In this document: in pieces, positions 7,384 through 14,487 of the stretch
Position numbering within the stretch: position 1 is the stretch's first letter
How the letters are laid out: every line of letters begins with the position of its first letter
Assembly: GCA_001775255.1 (NCBI GenBank)
Contig: MFCJ01000103.1
Coordinates: forward strand, 1-21,845
Direction of reading: 5' to 3'
Origin: Candidatus Dadabacteria bacterium RIFCSPHIGHO2_12_FULL_53_21
GTDB lineage: Bacteria > Desulfobacterota_D > UBA1144 > Nemesobacterales > UBA2774
Length of the DNA stretch: 21,845 nt
The notes under the pieces: generated by a model
The model's input: the letters and a program-made list of their open reading frames with translations, nothing else
Told to the model about the DNA's origin: nothing
Database searches by the model: none
Made by a program: the position numbers and the translations under genes

Positions 7384-8196
7384 ATGAAGCTATTCACCCT
7401 CGGCGCGCGGAGGAACGCGAGAGCCGTTTCCGCACGCGGGTTCGCTGTCCCCCTGCTGATGGTCCTTTACTTCTTCTCCCTCGCGACCGAGGCTCCCGCC
7501 GTAGGGGGTATCTCCAACTCCAAGATAAATGTTTTGAGTGCGGACACGGTCCCTCAAAAGCACGTTGAGGTCGAGCCCTTCTTCTCACTCGAATTCGAGG
7601 ACGACGGGAACGATACGGTCAGGTTCGGAGGCGGCCTCAGGCTTACCCCCGGACTTCTCGAGAACCTGGAGGCAGGAGTGAATATTAACTACCTTAACGT
7701 CGAGGATTCGGAATTAATACGGGCAGAATCCGATTTCGGGGATGTAGAAGCCGGAGTGAAGTTTATGTTCCTCGATGAGGAAAAAGGGTATCCCGTTTCC
7801 CTCGCCTATCAGGGAGGGGTTACGTTCCCGGTCGGGGACGGTGCTCTCTGGATCGTAGAGCCGGGCGGGCTCATACTGACGAAAAACTTCACGGATAAAT
7901 TTTCGACGGATGCCGATTTCGTATTCGGGATCATTGAACACGGCTCCTGGAGCTTCGTAACGGACGTCGGCTTCGGTTATTTCCTCACACCCTGGCTCCA
8001 GGCGGTTGCAGAGGGGGCTTATGCGTTTGAAGATCCCGGCGCCGGAGGGGATATATCCGTTATCAATGTCACGGGGGGCTTTACGGCTACAGCCGCTGAA
8101 TGGCTTACCGTCATCATGGGGGTTACGCCCGACGTATATACGAAGAACGCCGACAGGCTGGTCGTAATAACCGCCGCCTTCACGTTTTTCTTTTGA
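7384..8196 (+). CDS. Outer-membrane beta-barrel protein, metal-regulon associated
   Basis: A 270-residue exported protein that looks like an outer-membrane barrel. The N-terminus has an Arg-rich stretch followed by a hydrophobic core (FAVPLLMVLYFFSLA) and a likely cleavage near APA-VGG. The mature chain is a run of alternating amphipathic strands broken by Asp/Gly turns (for example FGGGLRLTPG, LEAGVNINYLNV, DVEAGVKFMFL) and ends AAFTFFF, the terminal-Phe signature for BAM-dependent insertion. It loosely resembles the MetA-pathway/phenol-degradation barrel family (PF13557), but I cannot confirm this. Two starts compete: ATG 7384 after GGAGG (7374-7378), and GTG 7348 after GGAGGAGG (7333-7340). 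I prefer ATG because it puts the signal peptide at the N-terminus. The shared operator links it to the copper oxidase and metal importer, suggesting a metal pore or sensor role. Confidence 0.7.
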   Translation: MKLFTLGARRNARAVSARGFAVPLLMVLYFFSLATEAPAVGGISNSKINVLSADTVPQKHVEVEPFFSLEFEDDGNDTVRFGGGLRLTPGLLENLEAGVNINYLNVEDSELIRAESDFGDVEAGVKFMFLDEEKGYPVSLAYQGGVTFPVGDGALWIVEPGGLILTKNFTDKFSTDADFVFGIIEHGSWSFVTDVGFGYFLTPWLQAVAEGAYAFEDPGAGGDISVINVTGGFTATAAEWLTVIMGVTPDVYTKNADRLVVITAAFTFFF

Positions 8197-8219
8197 GTCG
8201 ATACCGGCTATGCGGCGGA

Positions 8220-8248
8220 TTGACAGGTCTTATTTCTATATGTAAAAT
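8220..8248 (+). promoter_or_regulatory. Sigma70-type promoter of multicopper oxidase gene
   Basis: TTGACA (8220-8225), 17 bp, then TAAAAT (8243-8248): a near-consensus promoter. The palindromic operator at 8245-8266 covers the -10 and the expected transcription start, the same architecture as at 7233-7274. Confidence 0.65.
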
Positions 8249-8266
8249 TTAGACGTGTCTAAATTT
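8245..8266. promoter_or_regulatory. Predicted DtxR/MntR-family operator, copy 2 (best site)
   Basis: A near-perfect 22-bp palindrome with arms AAATTTAGAC (8245-8254) and GTCTAAATTT (8257-8266) around a central GT. Its 16-bp core (8248-8263) is the strongest of the four related sites. It overlaps the -10 box of the oxidase promoter, so binding should repress. Confidence 0.75.
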
Positions 8267-8321
8267 ATAGCTAGTATGATATAAAGATTAAGTTAGGGAA
8301 TTCAAAAGGAGAATACGGATT

Positions 8322-9359
8322 ATGAGTAAAAGCGGCATGTCTCGTAGAAACTTGCTCAAAGTGAGCCTGGGAGTATTAGGCGGTACCGCCGTCCTGGCGG
8401 GGAAGGGCTTCGCTCAGGAAAAATACAACGAAGGTGTGGTGCTGAACGCGGGTATCGGACATGACGGACACCAAATGACGGCTAAGCGCCATAATCAGAA
8501 AACGGCGGACTATTTTAAAGACTGTGATATGAATCCGATGAAGTTTCTCGACACGTTCGACTACGGCAAAGTAACCCGGCTCCCGGGCGGCGAGGTACAG
8601 AGGGAGTACAAGATTGTCGCCAGGGAGAGAGAAATAGAGGTCGCGCCCGGGGTTATTTATCCGGCATGGACTTATAACGGCTGCGTTCCGGGACCGACCA
8701 TAAGGTGTACTGAAGGGGACAGGTTGAAAATTCACTTCACCAACGCGTCCAGCATGCCTCATACGATCCACTTCCATGGCGTACATCCGGCTGGAATGGA
8801 CGGTGTGTTCGAGATCGTTCCGACGGGAGGGAGTTTTACCTACGAGTTTACCGCGGACCCGTTTGGGGTTTTTCTTTATCACTGCCACGTTATGCCGGTC
8901 AAAAAGCACATTGAAAAGGGGCTATACGGGGCATTTATCGTCGACCCGAAGACTCCGAGGCCGTCCGCCAGGGAATTCATCATGGTCATGAACGGCTTCG
9001 ATACCGACTTTGACGGAGAAAACGAATTTTACACGGTGAACGGATATTCAAATTATTACTCGGAGAACCCCATAGATATCAAATTAAACGAACCGGTCAG
9101 GATCTATTTAGTCAATATGACCGAGTTTGATCTCATAAATTCTTTTCATCTCCACGGAAACATGTTTCGTCTTTATCGTACGGGCACAAAGCTGGACGAG
9201 TATGAGCATACGGACACCGTAATGCTCTGCCAGGGCGAACGCTGCGTTATTGAGTTCTCATACAAATATCCCGGGATGTACATGTTCCATGCCCACCAGA
9301 GTGAATTTGCCGAGCTCGGGTGGATGGGCTTTTTCAACGTGCTTCCCGATGTTGTCTGA
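8322..9359 (+). CDS. Two-domain multicopper oxidase, type C arrangement, Tat-exported
   Basis: A 345-residue periplasmic copper oxidase. The N-terminus is a twin-arginine signal (SRRNLLKVSLGVLGGTAVLA). There are two cupredoxin domains. Domain 1 (about 95-210) carries MPHTIHFHG (His147, 150, 152) and YHCHVMPVKKHIEKGL, giving type 1 copper ligands Cys188 and His196 and trinuclear-site His187/189. Domain 2 (about 215-345) carries HLHG (His276, 278) and FHAHQ (His323, 325), with Ala324 where a type 1 Cys would be. Type 1 copper is therefore only in domain 1: the type C class of two-domain oxidases, as in the Nitrosomonas europaea enzyme. Leu201 stands at the axial position. Such enzymes oxidise phenols or low-valent metals and reduce O2 to water; the real substrate is unknown. 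AAGGAGA (8306-8312) is the ribosome binding site. A copper nitrite reductase is less likely given the HCH motif. Confidence 0.85.
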   Translation: MSKSGMSRRNLLKVSLGVLGGTAVLAGKGFAQEKYNEGVVLNAGIGHDGHQMTAKRHNQKTADYFKDCDMNPMKFLDTFDYGKVTRLPGGEVQREYKIVAREREIEVAPGVIYPAWTYNGCVPGPTIRCTEGDRLKIHFTNASSMPHTIHFHGVHPAGMDGVFEIVPTGGSFTYEFTADPFGVFLYHCHVMPVKKHIEKGLYGAFIVDPKTPRPSAREFIMVMNGFDTDFDGENEFYTVNGYSNYYSENPIDIKLNEPVRIYLVNMTEFDLINSFHLHGNMFRLYRTGTKLDEYEHTDTVMLCQGERCVIEFSYKYPGMYMFHAHQSEFAELGWMGFFNVLPDVV

Positions 9360-9481
9360 AAAAGGCTTATTTATTAGCTGCGGAGAGGAATATATGAGAA
9401 TAGTCGGGATGCGGGATACGCGTACGGATCATTAAGGGATAATCATCATATATAGCGCGTCACACGGATCATGCATCACTC

Positions 9482-9516
9482 TATACTTAATAATCTCCTG
9501 TTTACGAATGACTAAA
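9482..9516 (+). promoter_or_regulatory. Predicted metal-box operator, copy 3, with tentative promoter
   Basis: TTTACGAATGACTAAA (9501-9516) matches copy 1 at 14 of 16 positions. Upstream, TATACT (9482-9487) is a possible -10 with a poor -35 (GTCACA, 9459-9464, 17-bp spacing). The operator would then lie just downstream of the transcription start of the ZIP gene. Confidence 0.5.
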
Positions 9517-9537
9517 AGGCCGGAAGCGAGGATCTAG

Positions 9538-10776
9538 ATGTCGAGCGAAAAAGTGATTGAGGAAAGAAATATTGCAGATGCAAAGAAGGGGAGTATTTTG
9601 AACCCGCGTGTTACCATTTTACTGACAGCCATACTCCCCTTGTTGGTTCTTGCGGCTATGGTCTATTGGTTTGCAGCCAAGGGGTCGAGCCTTGTTGAAA
9701 CACCGGCCGTACCCGTTGAAAAAATCGATTTTGAGAGAATCGTGCTTCACCCCGGAAAAATTATTGCCTATGTGCGAAATACGGGCCCTTACGAGGTTAC
9801 GATCGCTCAAGTCACAGTAAACGAGGCTCTCTGGGAAGCTGCCATAAGCCCCAGCAATGTTGTTCCCCGTCTCGGTCAGGCTGTCATTACAATTCCCCAC
9901 CACTGGGTTCCCGCTGAGCCGTATGAGGTTGCGGTTATTACTTCTACCGGAATAAAATTCTCAGACGCAGTTGAAATTGCCACCGAAACACCGACGCCTG
10001 ATTGGCGCTACTTCGGAACGTTCGCCCTTCTCGGGGTTTATGTCGGGGTAATCCCTATATTTCTCGGGTTTCTCTGGTTTCCGTTCTTGAGAAAAATAAG
10101 CAAGAAATGGCTGAATTTTTTCCTCAGCCTCACGGCCGGTCTTTTGATATTTTTAGGGGTCGACACCCTGGATGAAGCGTTCGAAGTCGCACAACGAGTG
10201 CCGGGCGTGTTTCAGGGCGTAGCCTTAATCGGCATGGGCGCGCTTTTGAGCTTCCTTTTTCTGGTCGCGGTGAGAAAGAAAACAATGGGCTCCGGCGCTT
10301 CGCAAAAAAGCGAATCCTATGTGCGTCTTGTTTTAGCCTATATGATCGCCACCGGAATCGGCATACATAATTTGGGAGAAGGACTGGCAATAGGCTCGGC
10401 CTATGTGCTTGGGGAGGTCGCGTTAGGCGCCTTTCTGGTAATAGGTTTTGCTATTCATAACATCACAGAGGGTCTGGGTATAGTCGCGCCTGTAGCAGGC
10501 GGCAGTAAGCCCAGATGGGTTCACTTCGTCTTTCTCGGGTTAATTGCCGGGGCCCCGGCCATCTTAGGTACCTGGATCGGGGGGTTTACGTACTCGGACG
10601 TCCTGGCCACGCTATTTTTTGCCATAGGGGCGGGGGCGATATTCCAGGTCGTTTACGAAATCGTAAGACTAATGGGCAGAGAATCGGAAGCCGGATTGGG
10701 TGACATTACAAACTTTGCCGGGCTCGTAATCGGGCTGCTTATAATGTACGTCACGGGACTTTTCGTGGCGGTCTAG
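9538..10776 (+). CDS. ZIP-family metal transporter with N-terminal extracytoplasmic domain
   Basis: A 412-residue inner-membrane divalent-metal transporter. The ZIP core has eight membrane segments (about 159-181, 190-207, 224-245, 262-285, 290-312, 329-349, 352-374, 391-411). The signature metal sites are HNLGEG in segment 4 (His277, Asn278, Glu281) and HNITEG in segment 5 (His307, Asn308, Glu311). In front is an extra segment (25-45) and a beta-rich domain of about 110 residues (47-158, e.g. IIAYVRNTGPYEVTIAQVTV), with His121-His122. A ZIP core normally starts outside the membrane, so an extra anchor with a cytoplasmic N-terminus gives a consistent topology and puts this domain in the periplasm. 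GAGGA (9528-9532) is the ribosome binding site. It lies between the oxidase and the metal regulator under its own operator copy. ZIP proteins usually import Zn, Fe or Mn; specificity is not readable here. Confidence 0.85.
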   Translation: MSSEKVIEERNIADAKKGSILNPRVTILLTAILPLLVLAAMVYWFAAKGSSLVETPAVPVEKIDFERIVLHPGKIIAYVRNTGPYEVTIAQVTVNEALWEAAISPSNVVPRLGQAVITIPHHWVPAEPYEVAVITSTGIKFSDAVEIATETPTPDWRYFGTFALLGVYVGVIPIFLGFLWFPFLRKISKKWLNFFLSLTAGLLIFLGVDTLDEAFEVAQRVPGVFQGVALIGMGALLSFLFLVAVRKKTMGSGASQKSESYVRLVLAYMIATGIGIHNLGEGLAIGSAYVLGEVALGAFLVIGFAIHNITEGLGIVAPVAGGSKPRWVHFVFLGLIAGAPAILGTWIGGFTYSDVLATLFFAIGAGAIFQVVYEIVRLMGRESEAGLGDITNFAGLVIGLLIMYVTGLFVAV

Positions 10777-10799
10777 CGTGTTGCAGGTGCAATCAATTT

Positions 10800-10815
10800 T
10801 TTTGAAGTGTCTAAA
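10800..10815. promoter_or_regulatory. Predicted metal-box operator, copy 4 (autoregulation site)
   Basis: TTTTGAAGTGTCTAAA matches the core of copy 2 at 14 of 16 positions; the right half-site is intact and the left is degraded. A possible -10, TACTAT (10816-10821), follows directly. It lies in the 59-bp gap before the regulator gene, so the regulator-transporter operon is probably autoregulated. Confidence 0.5.
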
Positions 10816-10835
10816 TACTATTCAGGAGAAATTAA

Positions 10836-11513
10836 ATGTATACGGAATCCATAGAGAACTATTTGAAGGCGATTTACGAGATTCAGAAGGAGAAGGGGAA
10901 GGTTTCGACGAACGCCCTTTCGGAGAAGCTCGGCGTGGCGCCGGCGTCGGTGACGAGCATGATTAAAAAGCTTTCCGAAAAGAAGCTCCTCACCCACAAA
11001 CGCTATCAGGGTGTGAAGCTCACGCAGTCCGGGCAGAAAATCGCCCTCGAAGTAATCAGGCACCACAGGCTGATAGAGCTCTACCTCGCCGAAGCGCTCG
11101 GCGTGCCGTGGGACCGGGTGCACGAGGAGGCCGAGAAATGGGAGCACGTACTTTCTGAAGACCTCGAGGACCGCATGGACGCAGCCCTCGGGCACCCGAC
11201 GAGGGACCCTCACGGCTCACCCATACCGAGCAGGGACGGGACCATAATCGAGCTCGAATCCATACCGCTTGCCGACATGAGGCCGGGACAGCATGGTGTA
11301 GTCGCGGAGGTTAGCGACCACGACCCGAAGCTCCTCCGTTACATAGGGAAAATGGGGCTCTACCCGAAGACCAAGGTTAAAGTCGTTTCGGTCGAGCCTT
11401 TCAGCGGGCCGATCACTCTCAAAGTCGGGGACGCGAGCCATGTGCTCGGGGCGGAAGCCGCCCAGTACGTATTTATAACGGACGTCAAGGGGAATCCGGG
11501 GGAGATGAGCTGA
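10836..11513 (+). CDS. mntR: DtxR/MntR-family metal-dependent transcriptional regulator
   Basis: A 225-residue repressor that binds DNA when loaded with Mn(II) or Fe(II). Order: N-terminal winged helix (1-66, with recognition-helix region APASVTSMIKKL), dimerisation/metal domain (67-142) and C-terminal SH3-like FeoA domain (about 145-218). By alignment to DtxR, the metal residues are His77, Glu81, His96, Glu100, Glu103 and His104. The DtxR Cys102 position is Glu100, as in MntR, while the Met10/Asp8 position is Asn8. This favours Mn but does not prove it, so the gene symbol is tentative. AGGAGA (10824-10829) sits 6 bp before the ATG. The stop TGA is immediately followed by the ATG of the binding-protein gene, so the two are translationally coupled. 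It is the obvious candidate to bind the four palindromes. Confidence 0.9.
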   Translation: MYTESIENYLKAIYEIQKEKGKVSTNALSEKLGVAPASVTSMIKKLSEKKLLTHKRYQGVKLTQSGQKIALEVIRHHRLIELYLAEALGVPWDRVHEEAEKWEHVLSEDLEDRMDAALGHPTRDPHGSPIPSRDGTIIELESIPLADMRPGQHGVVAEVSDHDPKLLRYIGKMGLYPKTKVKVVSVEPFSGPITLKVGDASHVLGAEAAQYVFITDVKGNPGEMS

Positions 11514-12470
11514 ATGAACTACGCCAAATACTTTTTATTCATAGTGCTGCTGACAGGACTCGTTTCGTGCTCCCGGGAGGGAGGAGACGGGGACGCGAAA
11601 AATGGCGCCGAAAGCGGCGTCATAAATATTGTCGCCACAACGGGGATGATAACGGACATAGCGCAGGTGGTGGGCGGGGAGCACGTGAAGGTCAGGGGGC
11701 TCATGGGCCCCGGTGTGGACCCGCACCTCTATAAGGCGAGCGCGGGCGATGTCGCGCTCCTTTCCGGAGCGGACCTTATTTTCTACAACGGCCTCCACCT
11801 CGAAGGCAAGATGACGGAGATATTCGAGCAGATGAGAAAGCGGGGCATAGAGACCGTCGCCGTAACGGACAGCATAGACAGGAGCCTGCTGGAGACCCCT
11901 CCTCAATTCGAGGGGAACTACGACCCGCACGTCTGGTTCGACGTAACCATGTGGATGAAGGCTGTAGAGACCGTGAGGGACACGCTCGTTACGATCGACC
12001 CCGCAAACGCGGACGACTACAGGGCGAATACGGTGGCATACCTGACCGAGCTTACTGCGCTCAACGAATACGTGAAGTCGAAGGCGAATCTCCTCCCCGA
12101 GGATAAAAGGGTCCTGATAACGGCGCACGACGCGTTTAATTATTTCGGGAGGCGTTACGGCTTCGAGGTGAGGGGGCTCCAGGGGATCAGCACGGATTCA
12201 GAAGCCGGGACGGCCGACGTACAGTCGCTCGCAGGGTTCATAGTCGAGCGCAAAATCCCCGCGATATTCGTCGAATCCTCCGTCCCTCCCAGATACATCG
12301 AGGCCGTTCAGGCGGCCGTGCAGGCGAAGGGGCTCGACGTGAAGGTCGGGGGGTCGCTGTATTCGGACGCGATGGGCAACCCCGGCACCCCGGACGGGAA
12401 CTACATCGGGATGATCCGCCACAATATCGATACGATAGTCGGCGCGCTCCTCGACGGGGGACAGTCCTGA
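11514..12470 (+). CDS. troA: Metal ABC transporter substrate-binding lipoprotein (TroA/ZnuA/MntC family)
   Basis: A 318-residue cluster A-I binding protein that captures Mn, Zn or Fe in the periplasm. Lipobox LVSC gives lipidated Cys19. Metal ligands by family alignment: His71 (DPHLY), His139 (DPHVW), His205 (ITAHDAFNYFG) and Asp285 (YSDAMG). Three His plus Asp is the TroA pattern, unlike the His-His-Glu-Asp set of PsaA/MntC. The long His-rich loop common in zinc-specific ZnuA is absent. It starts directly after the regulator stop codon and is followed by the ATPase gene, making a regulator-troABCD operon. Zn versus Mn/Fe cannot be settled from ligands alone, since TroA binds both; the regulator points to Mn or Fe. 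Confidence 0.9.
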   Translation: MNYAKYFLFIVLLTGLVSCSREGGDGDAKNGAESGVINIVATTGMITDIAQVVGGEHVKVRGLMGPGVDPHLYKASAGDVALLSGADLIFYNGLHLEGKMTEIFEQMRKRGIETVAVTDSIDRSLLETPPQFEGNYDPHVWFDVTMWMKAVETVRDTLVTIDPANADDYRANTVAYLTELTALNEYVKSKANLLPEDKRVLITAHDAFNYFGRRYGFEVRGLQGISTDSEAGTADVQSLAGFIVERKIPAIFVESSVPPRYIEAVQAAVQAKGLDVKVGGSLYSDAMGNPGTPDGNYIGMIRHNIDTIVGALLDGGQS

Positions 12471-12471
12471 C

Positions 12472-12555
12472 ATGGGGCTGATTTCTCACACGCGTCCGGG
12501 ATGGACAGGGAATGATATGTGCGATTATAAAACTGACGAGAGAGAGCTGACATGA
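12472..12555 (+). CDS. Possible 27-residue coupling peptide between troA and troB
   Basis: An ATG 1 bp after the troA stop opens a 27-codon frame (begins MGLISHTRPG) whose TGA overlaps the troB start as ATGA. It fills the otherwise empty 81-bp gap exactly. A G-run (12456-12460) is the only possible ribosome binding site, so it may be chance. If translated, its likely role is translational coupling to troB. Confidence 0.2.
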   Translation: MGLISHTRPGWTGNDMCDYKTDERELT

Positions 12556-13340
12556 ACAGGGAAGAAGCAATAAAGGTGGAAGACCTCACGGTCGCCTACG
12601 GCGAGAAGCCCGTCCTGTGGGACGTGGACCTCACTGTGCCCTCGGGCGTGCTTATGGCGATAATAGGGCCTAACGGAGCGGGAAAGACCACGCTCATTAA
12701 GGCCGTGCTCAACCTCGTCAACACGGCTGCGGGGCGGGTGCTCATTTACGGCGAGCCTTATTCGAAGCAGCGCCGCATCGTCGGTTACGTGCCGCAGAGG
12801 GGGAGCGTAGACTGGGACTTCCCGACGAGCGTGAAGGACGTCGTGATGATGGGAAGGTACGGCGCCCTCGGGTGGATCAGGAGGCCCGGAAAGAAAGAAG
12901 CCGACATGGCCCTCGCCGCGCTCGAGAAAGTCGGCATGTCCCGTTTCGCCGAGCGTCAGATAAGCCAGCTCTCGGGCGGGCAGCAGCAGCGCGTCTTCCT
13001 CGCCCGCGCTCTCGTGCAGGACGCTCAGGTCTATCTTATGGACGAGCCTTTTCAGGGCGTGGACGCTACGACCGAGAGGGCGATAGTAACCCTGCTGCAG
13101 GAGCTCCGCGCGGCGGGAAAGACAGTCGTCGTCGTGCACCACGACCTCCAGACCGTGCCCGAGTATTTCGACTGGACCGCGCTCCTTAACGTGCGTCTCA
13201 TAGCGAGCGGGCCCGTGAGCGAGGTGTTTACCGAGGAGAACCTCCGGCTCACATACGGCGGGCGCGTCTCGTTCCTGAGGCACGGGGAGCGGAACGGCGC
13301 TCCCGAAGATGAAAAGAGGACCGGAGAAAGGGGCTTCTGA
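12552..13340 (+). CDS. troB: Metal ABC transporter ATP-binding protein (TroB/ZnuC/MntB family)
   Basis: A 262-residue cytoplasmic ATPase that powers metal import through the two permeases. Seen: Walker A GPNGAGKT (39-46), Q-loop region PQRGS (81-85), signature LSGGQQ (140-145), Walker B YLMDEP (161-166), D-loop and switch His196 in VVHHDL. The motif PQRGSVDWDFPTSV is typical of the Mn/Zn/Fe importer subfamily. The C-terminal tail (about 245-262) is charged and overlaps the alternative upstream start of the next gene. GAGAGAG precedes the ATG. It lies third in the regulator-troABCD operon. Confidence 0.92.
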   Translation: MNREEAIKVEDLTVAYGEKPVLWDVDLTVPSGVLMAIIGPNGAGKTTLIKAVLNLVNTAAGRVLIYGEPYSKQRRIVGYVPQRGSVDWDFPTSVKDVVMMGRYGALGWIRRPGKKEADMALAALEKVGMSRFAERQISQLSGGQQQRVFLARALVQDAQVYLMDEPFQGVDATTERAIVTLLQELRAAGKTVVVVHHDLQTVPEYFDWTALLNVRLIASGPVSEVFTEENLRLTYGGRVSFLRHGERNGAPEDEKRTGERGF

Positions 13341-13341
13341 C

Positions 13342-14487
13342 GTGGACTTCCCGCAGATTTTTTCCGATCTGTTTCTGGATTATACGCTCAGGACCGTTGC
13401 GCTCGGCTCGGCTGTCATCGGGATAGTGAGCGGCGCGCTCGGCTCCTACGCCGTCCTCAGGAAGCAGAGCCTCCTCGGGGACGCGATGTCCCATGCGGCT
13501 CTTCCCGGAATCGCTCTCGCGTTCCTGCTTACCGGCAGCAAGATGCCCCTCGTATTGATAATAGGGGCCGCTCTCGCGGGCTGGATCGCAACTCTGCTCA
13601 TCATAAGCATCGTGAACTCGACCCGTGTGAAGTACGACACGGCGCTCGGCATGGTGCTGTCCGTATTCTTCGGCTTCGGCCTCGTGCTGCTGACAATTAT
13701 TCAGAAGAGGCCCGACGCGACACAGGCCGGTCTCGATAAATTCCTCTTCGGGCAGGCGGCGGCGCTCCTGGAAAGGGACGTCGTCACGATGGGGATACTG
13801 GGCGCTTCAGCAATATTAATTACCATGCTCCTCTGGAAGGAATTCAAGCTCCTCTCGTTCGACCCCGATTTCGCCTCGACGCTGGGGTTCCCGGTGAGGG
13901 TGCTCGACGTACTGCTTACGACCTTGATAGTGATAGCGATAGTGCTCGGCCTCCAGACGGTCGGTGTCGTGCTGATGAGCGCAATGATAGTGGCCCCCGC
14001 GGCTTCAGCCAGGCAGTGGACAGACAACCTGGGCGTCATGATAGTCCTCTCTTCGCTCTTCGGGGCGCTCGCCGGAATAAGCGGCGCGGTGCTGAGCGCG
14101 AGCGTCACGCGCCTCCCCACGGGGCCGACGATCGTCGTATGCGTGAGTGCGATAGTGATCTTCTCAATGCTGCTCGCACCCCGTAGAGGGATCTTATGGA
14201 GGTTCTTCCGCGAGAGGAGGCAGAGGGGGAGGCTCCGCCTGGAGGGCATACTCGAAGACCTCTATTCCCTCGCGCTCGAGCACAAGGACCCGGAGCACGC
14301 GCATTCGCTCTCGGTGCTCAGGCTCATGAGCGCAGGGAAGGGCGGAGTCGAGCGGAGCCTCGAAATACTTAGCGAGAGGGGACTCGTCCGCGCCGTAAGC
14401 CCCGGGGAATGGGCGCTTACGAGGGCGGGAATTGAGGAGGCGGAGAGGGCTCAGGGAGAGAGGGGCGGGGGACAGGATGAGCGCTGA
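13342..14487 (+). CDS. troC: Metal ABC transporter permease (TroC type) with winged-helix-like cytoplasmic tail
   Basis: A 381-residue ABC-3 family permease. The membrane core (about 1-285) has the family features SHAALPGIALAF and, after FDPDFASTLGF, the ATPase-contact region. After the last membrane segment (about 265-279), residues 290-381 form a soluble tail: two helices, a helix pair resembling a helix-turn-helix (SVLRLMSAGKGGVERSLEIL), and a wing-like ALTRAGIEEAE end similar to the LTQSG wing of the upstream regulator. The chlamydial YtgC permease is likewise fused to a DtxR-type repressor (YtgR). I chose GTG 13342, 1 bp after the troB stop and after the GGAGAAAGGGG stretch; an in-frame ATG at 13309 overlaps troB and has no ribosome binding site. 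It overlaps troD by 11 bp. Confidence 0.88.
   Translation: MDFPQIFSDLFLDYTLRTVALGSAVIGIVSGALGSYAVLRKQSLLGDAMSHAALPGIALAFLLTGSKMPLVLIIGAALAGWIATLLIISIVNSTRVKYDTALGMVLSVFFGFGLVLLTIIQKRPDATQAGLDKFLFGQAAALLERDVVTMGILGASAILITMLLWKEFKLLSFDPDFASTLGFPVRVLDVLLTTLIVIAIVLGLQTVGVVLMSAMIVAPAASARQWTDNLGVMIVLSSLFGALAGISGAVLSASVTRLPTGPTIVVCVSAIVIFSMLLAPRRGILWRFFRERRQRGRLRLEGILEDLYSLALEHKDPEHAHSLSVLRLMSAGKGGVERSLEILSERGLVRAVSPGEWALTRAGIEEAERAQGERGGGQDER

Noticed and set aside
7309..8280. Shared word TAGTATGAT downstream of operators 1 and 2 (7309-7317 and 8272-8280)
   Set aside because: Contains a -10-like TATGAT in both, but neither has a -35 at a suitable distance; a 9-bp match in AT-rich leaders can be chance.
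12525..13283. 252-codon minus-strand open frame over troB
   Set aside because: Antisense to an ATPase with all motifs intact; its composition (His/Arg/Glu/Leu-rich, no motifs) is that of a shadow.
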